From Streptomyces sp. NBC_01341 (GTDB lineage: Bacteria > Actinomycetota > Actinomycetes > Streptomycetales > Streptomycetaceae), in the NCBI RefSeq assembly GCF_035946055.1, contig NZ_CP108364.1, forward strand, positions 6,944,001 to 7,008,000: 64,000 nucleotides of DNA, read 5' to 3'. The translations under genes and the position numbers were made by a program. Below are positions 19,401 through 27,086 of the stretch, piece by piece (the first letter of the stretch is position 1; each line of letters begins with the position of its first letter). Under the pieces are notes generated by a model. That model was not told the origin of the DNA and searched no databases. It saw only the letters and a program-made list of their open reading frames with translations.

Positions 19401-20023
19401 CGGCACTCGCCGAGGCGGAGGGCCTGCACGGCGTTGTGCACCGCCACCAGACCCGAGGAGCAGGCCGTGTCGACGGTGAAGCTGGGTCCCCGGAGGTCGA
19501 AGGTGTAGGACAGCCGGCCCGAAGTGATGGCGCGGAACGCGGCTCCGGTCATGCCGTACAGGTCGAGCCGGTCACGTGTCCCGTACTGGGTGTGCCAGTA
19601 GTCGCCGCCGGTCTGGCCCACGTAGACCCCGGTGTCGGAACCGGCCAGGCCGGAGACCGGTACGCCCGCGTCCTCCAGGGCCTCGTGGGCGACTTCCAGC
19701 AGCAGGCGCTGCTGGGGGTCCATTTTCGAGGCTTCCCGCGGGGCGATGCCGAAGAACTCGGCGTCGAAGTCCCCGACGTCCCGGAGGAGACCGCCCCATC
19801 TGCTGACGGTACGGCCGGGTGTACGCGGCCGCGGGTCGTACACGGCTTCGACGTCGTAACGGTCGTCGGGAATCTCGGTGATCGCATCGGTGCCACCGCG
19901 CAGCAGTGTCCACAGGTCCGGGACCGTGTCGGCACCGGCGAAGCGGCCGGCCATCCCGATGATGGCTATGGGTTCAGCTGGGTCCGTCGCTGATGTGCGA
20001 CTGGACCGATCGTCCACGGGCAC
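13457..20023 (-). CDS. Type I polyketide synthase, single module KS-AT-DH-ER-KR-ACP
   Basis: 2188 residues. KS (about 17-445): DTACSSGL with the active Cys, EAHGTGT and NIGHTEAAAG with both His. AT (about 545-840): GHSMGESAAA with the active Ser and FASH at the specificity site (between malonyl HAFH and methylmalonyl YASH). DH (about 920-1190): GHRVQDAIVVPG retains His but has D for the usual G; LLDAGCH retains Asp. ER (about 1500-1790): the nucleotide loop reads GGTSPAA instead of GGVGxAA and some 40 residues before FDAVVNTL are missing. KR (about 1815-1990): GGTGGIG, FSSCYS, YAAGN intact. Then a long Pro/Ala linker and ACP (about 2090-2170) with GMDSM. No TE. GTG start with AGGA upstream. 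One module with a full reducing set suggests an iterative or short-chain acyl maker; chain release is presumably by the overlapping KAS III-like protein. Confidence 0.92.
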   Translation of the reverse strand: MPVDDRSSRTSATDPAEPIAIIGMAGRFAGADTVPDLWTLLRGGTDAITEIPDDRYDVEAVYDPRPRTPGRTVSRWGGLLRDVGDFDAEFFGIAPREASKMDPQQRLLLEVAHEALEDAGVPVSGLAGSDTGVYVGQTGGDYWHTQYGTRDRLDLYGMTGAAFRAITSGRLSYTFDLRGPSFTVDTACSSGLVAVHNAVQALRLGECRMAIAGAVNLVLRPEEGIGYSSAGMLARDGRCKFGDASGDGFVRSDGIGSVILKPLSRALADGNRVRAVLRGSAVGNDGRSSGYLTTPGVEGQRDVLVRAYANAGVDPADVDYVEAHGTGTAVGDPVELDSLAHVLGRGRSADRPVLVGSVKTNIGHTEAAAGIAGLIKAVLCLEQRAVPPSLHFDTPNPAVPWPDLPLTIATRNTPLPDAGRPALAGVSSFGLSGTNAHVVLEEYVPAPARSVGEVPVDRTELLTLSAATPEALKALAASVARFLVAADTGLPTLRDVCHSAALHRSHLDARLALPVDSLDQAALALDAFVRDEPEPGLSFSEYTDPGRRPRVAFVFPGQGSQWAGMGRELLDTSPAFARAMRMCDTAVRAETGWSVVELLRSGLEERLAELDVVQPVLWSMEIALAQLWRSWGVEPDVVIGHSMGESAAAYIAGSLSIEDAAAVICRRSRIAKRLSGRGAMAWVALSAAEATQALAGHEDSVAVAAANSPTSTLLSGDADVLTEILAALDARGTPHRLVKVDFASHSPQMDAVHDDLLDALNDVHPRPAAVPIHSTLLGEVIDGSGMDARYWARNIREPVDFVGAVRHQLDCGTTVFLEMGPHPVLVGSIRETARTAGRADTIVAGSLRREEDGRTALLSAAGALHTAGVPIDLAAVIDGGRYVPLPGYPWQRTRHWLPEPDSVQGISAGPVPPQGLPATAPRHPLLGTPTTAADGTRVWQGPLDIRHHPYLAGHRVQDAIVVPGTVYLELLTEATRQVLGDGPLALADVHFEQALCLDEEGPAPVLRVSAGSAGGQLAFQVHSSSTGRAPWALHAEARGYALQAGADEAPVDLAAVRDALPERRSAAEFYAHHAEHGNQWQGAFRGVSELWCRDGEALARVECPEELRATVAHHHFHPALLDAGCHAMAAIRPRQEAGPEGVFVLGGIKQYRCYDRPGTELFGHARLAPSQRAGSVTADLGIRDASGRLLAEVTGARLQYLAGPAPAETASRPPAVRTPQPTDDPDSWMYDVRWKALPRSDAGGRVPQRGTWLVFTDSGPFGRAVVRGLSAEGEDVVVVTAAATYQAADNRLRIDPGDAAHYSAVLDEVAGRGGLRGIVHMWTLDAEAGLQATGKEMDRAQLLSCGSVIHLVQALDTRELPGAPGVWLISRNAQRVTPDDRLVAPFQAPLWGLGRTLVAEHPALRSRLVDLDRSSRSVAALVAALLTPDDEDQIALRDGTRHVARLVPHRGVSAGEGSPVAAVRLSLPPSGSVDDPQLMPVAIPVPAADEVTIRVSHAALHSPPTPDAAGPHPIRGDQPLGTACSGTVIAVGDGVHDVAVGDQVIALAESATATHVVTMAVLTAPRPDGLTPAAAAALPGAYLGAYHALHERARVGRGDRVLVHSAAGGTSPAAVNVARWLGADVHVTATGRTGFDAVVNTLTGVAATAGLSLLAPYGHYLDLAAPDTAGVAPLNRGLLAPNISFHAIDAAHMIKHRPYQAGAVLRATAGLVANGALAPLPHQEFSAARAGEALRSAAGQRHVGEIVLAFTDDVLPTPQPSRKPVEPAARVHPVGTYLITGGTGGIGAQVASWLVDRGARTLLLTGRTPLPDPATAAPGHPRATQLAVLRDLARRGVDVQYAAVDAADHQAMRALLHERGRQGKAPLRGVFHAAGTLDGVLIRDMTARQLTDHLRAKVSGAWNLHRLVRDVPLDMFVLFSSCYSILSAPFLGGYAAGNAFLDALAHHRLAGGTPATSVNWGYWGGVGMVARREAEGDRGLVPQGMASFSPREGLTLLDGILSEGSSHTVVLRADWQAWGLAYPGAARVPLLRELSAVGGRAATPVPDDPAPPQSRAPRTTRPGRPEDPAATGPVDAEPATAVPANAANSAHGGRTAPDPKVVEALKEAAAEILGLKPARVHAARPLNKMGMDSMTAVQLRNSIDRKFQVKLPMIEILRDSSIDSLARAVADAKAPMTTDAASEGASSK

Positions 20024-20188
20024 GGGGTCGTCCTGATTCGTGAGTCGGTGGTCGGAGTCAGCCGCGTGGGCCGACTGCCGGGGTGAACGGTGGATGGGCC
20101 CGCAGGGGGGCCGCTCGCCTTCCGGGCTGCCGCTTGTTCCGGGCGCGGCCGGGAATCACCGGGTGAGAACGGCAGCTTGCGGGAGACC

Positions 20189-23100
20189 TCATCCCGTCCG
20201 GCGCCAGGCGGCGAGCCGGCGCTCCGCCCGCTCCTGGACAGCGTCGAGATCACGTTCGGTCTCGTGGTCGGGGGTGGCGTCCGGCAGGTCGTCCTCCAGC
20301 CGGCGCAGCGGCCGGAAGCACAGACCGAGGGCGCCCCAGACGACGAGGCACACCCCGCTCACGATCAGCAGGAGGGCCGTCCCGCGTCCGGGGCCGCTGC
20401 CCAGCACGCTGCCGAGCGTGGTGTGTTCCCGCAGCGCCGGGGCGAACACGTGGTCGGCGAGCGGCCCGGCCGCCAGGAACCCGACGGGCTGGGTGGCGAG
20501 CGCGAGCATGACGTTGGTTGCCAGAACCCGGCCCTGCAGTTCCTGTCCCACCTTGACCTGGATGATCGACAGCCAGTGGGCGTTCAGCACGGCCATGGCG
20601 CCCATGCGCAGTGTCAGTCCGAGCGCCACGAGGGGCACGGACGCGTGCAGTCCCATGACCACGGTCCCGGCCCCCACTCCGATGGTGGCGCCGATCATGC
20701 CGATCGCCCGGCGCCGGGTGCCGCCCCACGGCACCATCAGCAGGCCGCCCAGCACACCGCCCAGGCCGCCCACGGTCGTCACCAGGCCGAGCTGTGGGAC
20801 ACCGGCGAACGACAGGACGAGCGGCTGCACCGCGACGAACACCACCGAGGCGAAGAGGTTCAGTACCGCGGCGAAGCCGGTCAGCAGGAGCAGCGGCCTG
20901 CGGTGCGCGATGAAGCGCCAGCCGCCGAGGAGTGCCTGGCCGAAGGACTCGCGCTGTCGGTGGAACATGCGCTCGGGGAAACGGACGGCCAACAGGGACC
21001 CGATGCCCGCGGCGAATGCGCACGCGCCGACGGCCGCGACGCCGGTCACGCCCACGGACGCCACGAGCGCAGCACCGAGGAGCGGACCGACGACACCGGC
21101 GAAGCCGAGCCCGAGCCCGACGAGGGCGTTGGCCTGCGGCAGATAGGGCTTGGGCACCAGTTGGGCGGTGGCGGCCAGGTACGCGGGCCGGTGGAAGGCG
21201 GTCGCGACCCCGGTGACGGCGACGATGACGCACACGGCCGCCAGCGACAGCCGGTGGGTGATGAGCAGCAGGGCCAGAGCAGTCATCGCCAGGCCGCTCG
21301 TGCTGTCCGCGGCCAGCATGACGCGGCGGCGGTCAACCCGGTCGGCGACCGTGCCGCCGACCGGTGTGACCAGGAGCGCCGGGAGCGTGGCGAGCATCGT
21401 GACGAGCGCCAGGTCGAGGACGCGGCCGCTGCGCTGGTAGGCCCACACGCCCAGGGCGAACATGCTGAGGCTGCCGCCCAGCATGGACAGGAACTGTCCG
21501 GCTGCGACGGTGTAGAAGGCCCGCAGCCCCGAGGGCGCCCGGACCGCGGCGACCGGCTCGGGCAGGCGCCCCGCGGTCCAGTCCGTGATCCGTTCCCCGA
21601 GCAGGGCCGCGAGGACGGTCGCCTGGTGGCGCAGGAAGTAGTGGCCCGCCTTGGGGATGGTGACGAGTTCGACCCGGTCGGAGACGGCCTCCCATTCGCG
21701 GTACCGCTCCTGGTACAGCTCGGTGGAGTGGTCGGCCTCACCCACAGCGCACAGGATCGGTGCCCGTAGGACGGCGTGCGGTTCGGCGAGTTCCCGGGCG
21801 TACCACGCCCGCGCCTCGGACGAGTCGTGACGCATCGCACGCAGCGCGGTCTCGGTGGCGGCCTCGTCCATGTCGTCCAGGATTCCGCCGGTCGTGCGGA
21901 GGATGTCCCGGTAATGGCGGTTGGAGGCCCACCGCTCCAGCGGCAGGATGCGGTGGGCCCAGGCGACCGCTCGTCCCGGCAGCGGTGCGGACGGGAAGTT
22001 GCCCGCCACGACCACGCCGAGCACCCGGCGACCGCCGGCCTCCAGCCTGCGGGCCAGTGCGACGGCGGCGGCCGATCCCACGGAGTGCCCGTAGACGACG
22101 ACGGGGCCGGTCACCGTCGCCTCGATCTCCTCGGCCAACCGCTCGGTCAGCTCGTCAAGGGTCACGAAGTCCTCCGCGGGCCGGGCCGGATCGTGTCCCG
22201 GCAGTTCGGCCGCGAGGAGTGCCAGATCGTCGGGCAGTGCCGCCGCGAGTGGCTGGTAGACGGCCGCCGACCCGCCGCCGTAGGGAATGCAGACCACGGT
22301 GGCCACGGCCTCCCGCGATCCGCTCAGGCGGTGGAGCATCCGGCCCTGTCCGGTGTCGGACGCGTCCAGATGTGCCGCCAGTTCACGCACGGTGGGACGG
22401 GTGAACATGTCGATCACCCGCAGGCCGGGGTCGCAGGCCCGCACGGCACGGACCGCCGCGAACGAGTCCCCTCCCAGGGCGAAGAAGTCGTCGTCGATCC
22501 CGACCTCGGGAAGCCCGAGGATCCGCTCCCACACCCGGGCCAGTCGGCCCTCGGTGGGGGTGCGAGGCAGCACCCCGCCTCCGGACTCCCCGGCCTCGGG
22601 CAGCGGCAGGGCCCTTCTGTCGACCTTGCCGTTCGGCGTCAGGGGCATCCGGTCGAGAACGGAGACAGAGCCGGGCACCATGTACTCAGGTAGGCGCTCC
22701 CGCAGGTCGGTGCGTACCTGCCGGACATCGAGCCGCTCCCCGGTCTGCGGCACCACCCAGGCCGCGAGTCCCCGGTCCTGCCCCTCGCCGACGGGCAGGA
22801 CGACCGCTTCGGCGACGCCCGGCAGCCGCCTCAGGGCGTCCGCGACGTCGCCCGGCTCCACCCGGTAGCCGCGCACCTTGACCTGGTCGTCCACGCGTCC
22901 GCGGAACTCCACCCAGCCGTCCCGGCGCATCCGCAGGACGTCGCCGGAGCGGTACATGCGCCGTCCCTCCACGGTGATGAACCGCTCGGCGGTGAGCTCG
23001 GGCGCCCCGATGTAGCCCCGTGCGACCCCGGGCCCTCCCACCAGCAGTTCTCCCGGGATGCCCGGAGGTACCGGGCGGCCCTCCCGGTCGACCAGAAAGC

Positions 23101-25549
23101 CGACGGTGTTGGGCACGGGCCGGCCCAGCGGGACGATGTCGGCCCGCAGGTCCTCGGGCACGTCGTCCACGTCGCAGACCGTGCGGACCATGGTCGATTC
23201 AGTGTGCCCGTAGTGGTTCTGAACCCGCAGTCCGGGGCGGGCGGCACGGGCGCGCTCGACGATGGACCACGGCAGCGCCTCGCCTGCGAACATCAGCAGC
23301 TTCCGGGGCATGACGGCGCCCACGTCGCCGTTGGCCGCAAGCAACTCGAAGTGGCTCGGGACGAGCTTGATGACGTCCATGGGGTTGTCGGCCAGATAGC
23401 CGGCGAGCGCCACAGGGTCCATGGCTGTCTCCCGTGCCACGAAGTGGACGGTGCCGCCGGTGGCGAGTGCCGCGTGGAAGCAGGTATGAGCGAAGTCGGC
23501 CGCGATCGTGGACATCACGGCGTACGCGCCGCCGCGTACGTCGTCGCCCAGTCGTTGAAGGACACCGTCCAGGTAGTCGGTCACACTGGCGTGCTCGACG
23601 GCAACGCCCTTCGGGGTGCCGGTGGAGCCGGAGGTGAAGATGACGTGCAGCAGGTGACGGGGGTCTACCCGGACGTCCGGCCGGTGTTCGGGGCTGTCCT
23701 CGAGTACGGCCGGGTCGTCCAGGACGACGACGCGCCGGGCGCCTCCCTCGACGAGCCCGGTGAACTCCCTCACGGTCACGACCGTGCGCACGCCCGCGGT
23801 GTCCAGGATCGCGGCGATACGGCTCGCGGGGTGTGTGGCGTCCAGTGGCAGATAGCCGGCACCGGCCTTGAGCACGCCGTGCAGGGCGGCCGGCAGGGCC
23901 ACGGAGTGCTCCAGCAGGACTCCGACGGGCTCGTCGGGGCGGACACCGGCGGAGATCAGGGCGTGGGCGACGCGGTTGGCCATACGGTCGAGCTCGCCGT
24001 AGGAGAGCCTGCCGTCGGGCGCCACGACGGCGAGCGCGTCGGGGGTGCGGTCCGCCCACCGCTCGACGAGCGGGTGCAGGGTGCGTGGGACTTCCTCACG
24101 TACCGGGCCGCGCAGCACCGATGCGGCGGTGGACCCCAACTCCGCTGCACCCACCGGGGAATCGAGATCGTCCAGCATCCGGGCCAGCAGGCTCAGGTAC
24201 CACGAGGCGATGCCCCGCACGGTCTCCTCGTCGAAGAGGTCACGTCGGTAGTTGAGGCTGCCGGAGAAGTCGTCCGGGCTCTCCGCCAGCGTGAGGTGGA
24301 GATCGGACTTGGCGGCCGGTACCGGTCTGCTCACCGCGGTCACATCGAGGCCGGGGAAGCCCGGCCCTTCCTCGTCCAGCACGAGAAAGTTCAGCAGCGT
24401 CTGCACGACCGGGGCCGACGTCGCACTGCGGTCGGGCCGCAGCCGGGCCACCACCTGCTCGAACGGCACATCGGCATGTGCGAACGCGTCCAGTGCCACC
24501 TCTCTGACCCGCGTGAGCAGTTCGGACCCTGTGGGGTCGCCGGAGAGGTCGGTACGCATGACGACGGTGTTGACGAAGCAGCCCACCATGCCGTCGGTAC
24601 CGGGGTGGCGGCGGCCCGCCTCCACCACGCCCACCGGCACGTCGGTGGTGGCGCACATACGCGACAGCAGTGCCTGCCACGCTGCGAGAAACACCATGAA
24701 CGGTGTGCAGCCGGTCTGCCCGGCCACCGAACGCACCTGTTCCGCCAGACGGCCGGTCACCGCCAAGGAGACCTCACCGCCCGCGGATCCGGCGACTGCG
24801 GGCCGGGGCCGGTCGGTCGGCAGGTCCAGCAGGGGCGCGAGACCGGCCAGCTTCTCCTCCCACCAGTCCACGGTCTCGGGCCGGTCCGGAAGCCCGGCCA
24901 GCCATGCGGCGTGGTCCATGTACTGGGCGGGCGGCGGTGGCGTCTCGCCGATCCCGAGTCGTGCCGCGTACAGCGCCGGGAGCTCGGCGCGGACCAACCC
25001 CAGAGACCATCCGTCGATGGCTACATGATGGAACGTCAGTGCCAGCACCGACTCGTCGGCGGTCCGGAACAGCGCCGCCCGCATGGGCGGCCGCCGCCTC
25101 AGGTCGAAAGGGTGGTCGCATTCAGCGGTGAGCGCCGCCTCCAGTCGCTCCGGCCGGACGTCCCCGGTGGACACCGGCAGATCCGCGGCGCTGCCGACCA
25201 CGGTGACGGGTTTCCCGTCCCGCTCCTCGATCCGGCTGCGCAGCACCTCGTGGCGTTGCGCGAGGTCCCGGACCGCGCCGAGCAGGGCCGCTTCGTCCAC
25301 GGGGCCGCTCAGTCGCAGCACGAGGCGGGCATGGAACGCGGAGCCGCTGTTGCCCAGTTCCTCCAGGAACCACAGCCTGGACTGCGCGGCCGAGAGCGGG
25401 ACCGGTGCGGCGGGCTCGGACCGTCGTGGAATGGTGTCGGCGGGCCGGGCGAGTGCCGCGGCCAGACGCTGTTCCAACAGCTCACGGGGACGTGTCCGTG
25501 GATCGGCCGTGTCAGCGCCCGGGGCCGTGCCGAGAATCTCAGTTCCCAT
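20189..25549 (-). CDS. NRPS module fused to thioesterase and MFS exporter (C-A-T-TE-MFS)
   Basis: 1786 residues in one open frame. C domain (about 45-470): HHVAIDG at 174-180. A domain (about 490-985): TSGSTGTPKG near 640, YGHTE where YGPTE is usual, NGKVDRRAL near 970 with the catalytic Lys. Pocket residues by alignment to GrsA: D235 F236 T239 K278 M299 A301 H322 M330 V331 K517, resembling the Asp code DLTKVGHIGK as I recall it. T domain: GGDSF near 1026. TE (about 1100-1335): GHSVG near 1154, GEADHS, GHYFLRH (Ser-Asp-His). MFS (about 1343-1745): roughly 10-12 membrane helices starting GLRAFYTVAAGQF, with the loop VADRVDRRRVM typical of MFS loop 2-3. A cytosolic charged tail ends the protein. 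It is the last NRPS in the line and would release and export the product. No frameshift or stop between TE and MFS is visible. Confidence 0.93.
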   Translation of the reverse strand: MGTEILGTAPGADTADPRTRPRELLEQRLAAALARPADTIPRRSEPAAPVPLSAAQSRLWFLEELGNSGSAFHARLVLRLSGPVDEAALLGAVRDLAQRHEVLRSRIEERDGKPVTVVGSAADLPVSTGDVRPERLEAALTAECDHPFDLRRRPPMRAALFRTADESVLALTFHHVAIDGWSLGLVRAELPALYAARLGIGETPPPPAQYMDHAAWLAGLPDRPETVDWWEEKLAGLAPLLDLPTDRPRPAVAGSAGGEVSLAVTGRLAEQVRSVAGQTGCTPFMVFLAAWQALLSRMCATTDVPVGVVEAGRRHPGTDGMVGCFVNTVVMRTDLSGDPTGSELLTRVREVALDAFAHADVPFEQVVARLRPDRSATSAPVVQTLLNFLVLDEEGPGFPGLDVTAVSRPVPAAKSDLHLTLAESPDDFSGSLNYRRDLFDEETVRGIASWYLSLLARMLDDLDSPVGAAELGSTAASVLRGPVREEVPRTLHPLVERWADRTPDALAVVAPDGRLSYGELDRMANRVAHALISAGVRPDEPVGVLLEHSVALPAALHGVLKAGAGYLPLDATHPASRIAAILDTAGVRTVVTVREFTGLVEGGARRVVVLDDPAVLEDSPEHRPDVRVDPRHLLHVIFTSGSTGTPKGVAVEHASVTDYLDGVLQRLGDDVRGGAYAVMSTIAADFAHTCFHAALATGGTVHFVARETAMDPVALAGYLADNPMDVIKLVPSHFELLAANGDVGAVMPRKLLMFAGEALPWSIVERARAARPGLRVQNHYGHTESTMVRTVCDVDDVPEDLRADIVPLGRPVPNTVGFLVDREGRPVPPGIPGELLVGGPGVARGYIGAPELTAERFITVEGRRMYRSGDVLRMRRDGWVEFRGRVDDQVKVRGYRVEPGDVADALRRLPGVAEAVVLPVGEGQDRGLAAWVVPQTGERLDVRQVRTDLRERLPEYMVPGSVSVLDRMPLTPNGKVDRRALPLPEAGESGGGVLPRTPTEGRLARVWERILGLPEVGIDDDFFALGGDSFAAVRAVRACDPGLRVIDMFTRPTVRELAAHLDASDTGQGRMLHRLSGSREAVATVVCIPYGGGSAAVYQPLAAALPDDLALLAAELPGHDPARPAEDFVTLDELTERLAEEIEATVTGPVVVYGHSVGSAAAVALARRLEAGGRRVLGVVVAGNFPSAPLPGRAVAWAHRILPLERWASNRHYRDILRTTGGILDDMDEAATETALRAMRHDSSEARAWYARELAEPHAVLRAPILCAVGEADHSTELYQERYREWEAVSDRVELVTIPKAGHYFLRHQATVLAALLGERITDWTAGRLPEPVAAVRAPSGLRAFYTVAAGQFLSMLGGSLSMFALGVWAYQRSGRVLDLALVTMLATLPALLVTPVGGTVADRVDRRRVMLAADSTSGLAMTALALLLITHRLSLAAVCVIVAVTGVATAFHRPAYLAATAQLVPKPYLPQANALVGLGLGFAGVVGPLLGAALVASVGVTGVAAVGACAFAAGIGSLLAVRFPERMFHRQRESFGQALLGGWRFIAHRRPLLLLTGFAAVLNLFASVVFVAVQPLVLSFAGVPQLGLVTTVGGLGGVLGGLLMVPWGGTRRRAIGMIGATIGVGAGTVVMGLHASVPLVALGLTLRMGAMAVLNAHWLSIIQVKVGQELQGRVLATNVMLALATQPVGFLAAGPLADHVFAPALREHTTLGSVLGSGPGRGTALLLIVSGVCLVVWGALGLCFRPLRRLEDDLPDATPDHETERDLDAVQERAERRLAAWRRTG

Positions 25550-25751
25550 TGTGTTCAGTCTCCATCGACGTGCGCGCGGTCGCAGGAGCCCGAAGGAACG
25601 GACGACACGTACGCGTGTCCGTACGGGGCCACCTGTGCCCTGGCGATCGTGCTTGTCAGGCTCGCGACTGACGTCCGGCGAGCGATTGGGTGGAATCCGT
25701 GCCGAGGCCGTGCCCGTCTTCGTGCCCGGGCAGGCGGGCGCGGGTGCAGCG

Positions 25752-27086
25752 TCACGATCCGGACGCGTGGGAGGGCCGCATCCCGATCCGCAGCCGGCCG
25801 ATCGCTTCCTCCGCCCGGCGTACGGCCTCCCCCGGCGTCGCCGCGCAGCTGATGGAGTATCCGACGCGGTCCAGTGAGTGGTGCGGCTCGCGGGTGCGCG
25901 CGCCGGGCTCCACCAGAAATCCGCACGCCATCACGCCTGGTACCGCGTATGCCGCAGCCAGTCCGTCGAGGCTCGCCACCACACCGGCCGGGGCCCCCAG
26001 GAAGCGGATGGCCGCGGCCCTCCGGGCGCGCCGCGGCAGTGGACGCGCCAGCGGTTCTCCCCTGAGCAGGGTCCAGAAGGCGCGTACCAGCTCCGTGTCG
26101 TACGCCCACTCGATCAGTTCCGCGATCTCGTCGCCCGGAGGGCGCCCCGCGCACTCGACCAGATAGGGCGTGCCGGCCTCCACGATCCACTCGCAGTGCA
26201 CCATGCCCGTGCCGAAGCCGACCGCGCGCACGACCCGCTCCGTCTGCTCCCGCAGGAGCGTGTCGAGCTCGGCGGGAATGTCGGCGGGGACCAGGTGCCC
26301 GCGCTCGACCGGCCGAGGTCCGGGGTAGAGGTCCTTCTCGGTCACGTTGCCGAACAGAGCGCTGCCCGCCGACACCAGCATCTCCACGCTGTACTCGCGG
26401 CCGCTGACGTACCGCTCCACCAGCATCCGCACCGGGACCGCCCGGTCCGGCACCCAGACGCTCCCGGACAGGGCGGAGCACTCGGCGGCGCACTCGGCCC
26501 AGGCTTCCACCGCCTGGTCCGCGGAGCGGAGCACGCGGGTGCCCACGGCCCCCTGCCGGTCGGCGGGCTTGAGGACCGCCGGACCGGGGTGGGCCGCCAT
26601 GAACGCTTCCACCTGTGCCGGGCTCTGCACCGCCTGCGACTCGGGGTTCGGGATACCTGCCGCCCGGGTGACGCCGCGCAGCAACGACTTGTCGTGCAGC
26701 ACCTGTGCGGCGCCGAGCCCGGCGCCGGGGAGTCCGTAGCACTCCGCGAGGCGCGCGGCGAACAGGGTGGCGTCCTCGACCGTCGGCGCGATCGCGGCGG
26801 GTGCGAGACCGGGGTGCGCTCTGTGGAACGCGTCCGCGGCGCCCGCGAGCTGGTACTCGCACTCGACCAGGTCGCCGATCACCTCCGCGCCCCGTACCGC
26901 GGAGCGCAGTCCGCGCTTGCGGACGACGTCGGGTTCCTCGATCACGATCACCGAGGCGTCGGGCTGGAAGGCGCCGATGGCGGCGACCGAGGTCCAGGCG
27001 AACCCGACCATGATCACGGGATGCGTCGTCAAGTCCATTTCCCTGCTCTGTCGTTCCTGGTCCGCGGCGCGCCGGCTTCCGGTCAT
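25752..27086 (-). CDS. ATP-grasp ligase
   Basis: 444 residues of the carboxylate-amine/thiol ligase type. An N-terminal Rossmann-like region (VIMVGFAWTSVAAI, about 24-37) is followed by the ATP-grasp body: PAVLKPADRQGAVGTRV near 170-186 (ATP-binding Lys and flexible loop), LVERYVSGREYSVEMLV near 224 (hinge), and LVECAGRPPGDEI near 318 (metal-binding Glu, then Arg and GD, as in L-amino-acid ligases). Such enzymes form amide bonds through an acyl phosphate. ATG at 27086 overlaps the stop of NRPS-1 (ATGA); there is no strong ribosome binding site, so it depends on coupling. An internal Met at 27038 is an alternative start. It may join an amino acid to a free precursor or tailor the peptide; the substrate is unknown. 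Confidence 0.85.
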   Translation of the reverse strand: MTGSRRAADQERQSREMDLTTHPVIMVGFAWTSVAAIGAFQPDASVIVIEEPDVVRKRGLRSAVRGAEVIGDLVECEYQLAGAADAFHRAHPGLAPAAIAPTVEDATLFAARLAECYGLPGAGLGAAQVLHDKSLLRGVTRAAGIPNPESQAVQSPAQVEAFMAAHPGPAVLKPADRQGAVGTRVLRSADQAVEAWAECAAECSALSGSVWVPDRAVPVRMLVERYVSGREYSVEMLVSAGSALFGNVTEKDLYPGPRPVERGHLVPADIPAELDTLLREQTERVVRAVGFGTGMVHCEWIVEAGTPYLVECAGRPPGDEIAELIEWAYDTELVRAFWTLLRGEPLARPLPRRARRAAAIRFLGAPAGVVASLDGLAAAYAVPGVMACGFLVEPGARTREPHHSLDRVGYSISCAATPGEAVRRAEEAIGRLRIGMRPSHASGS

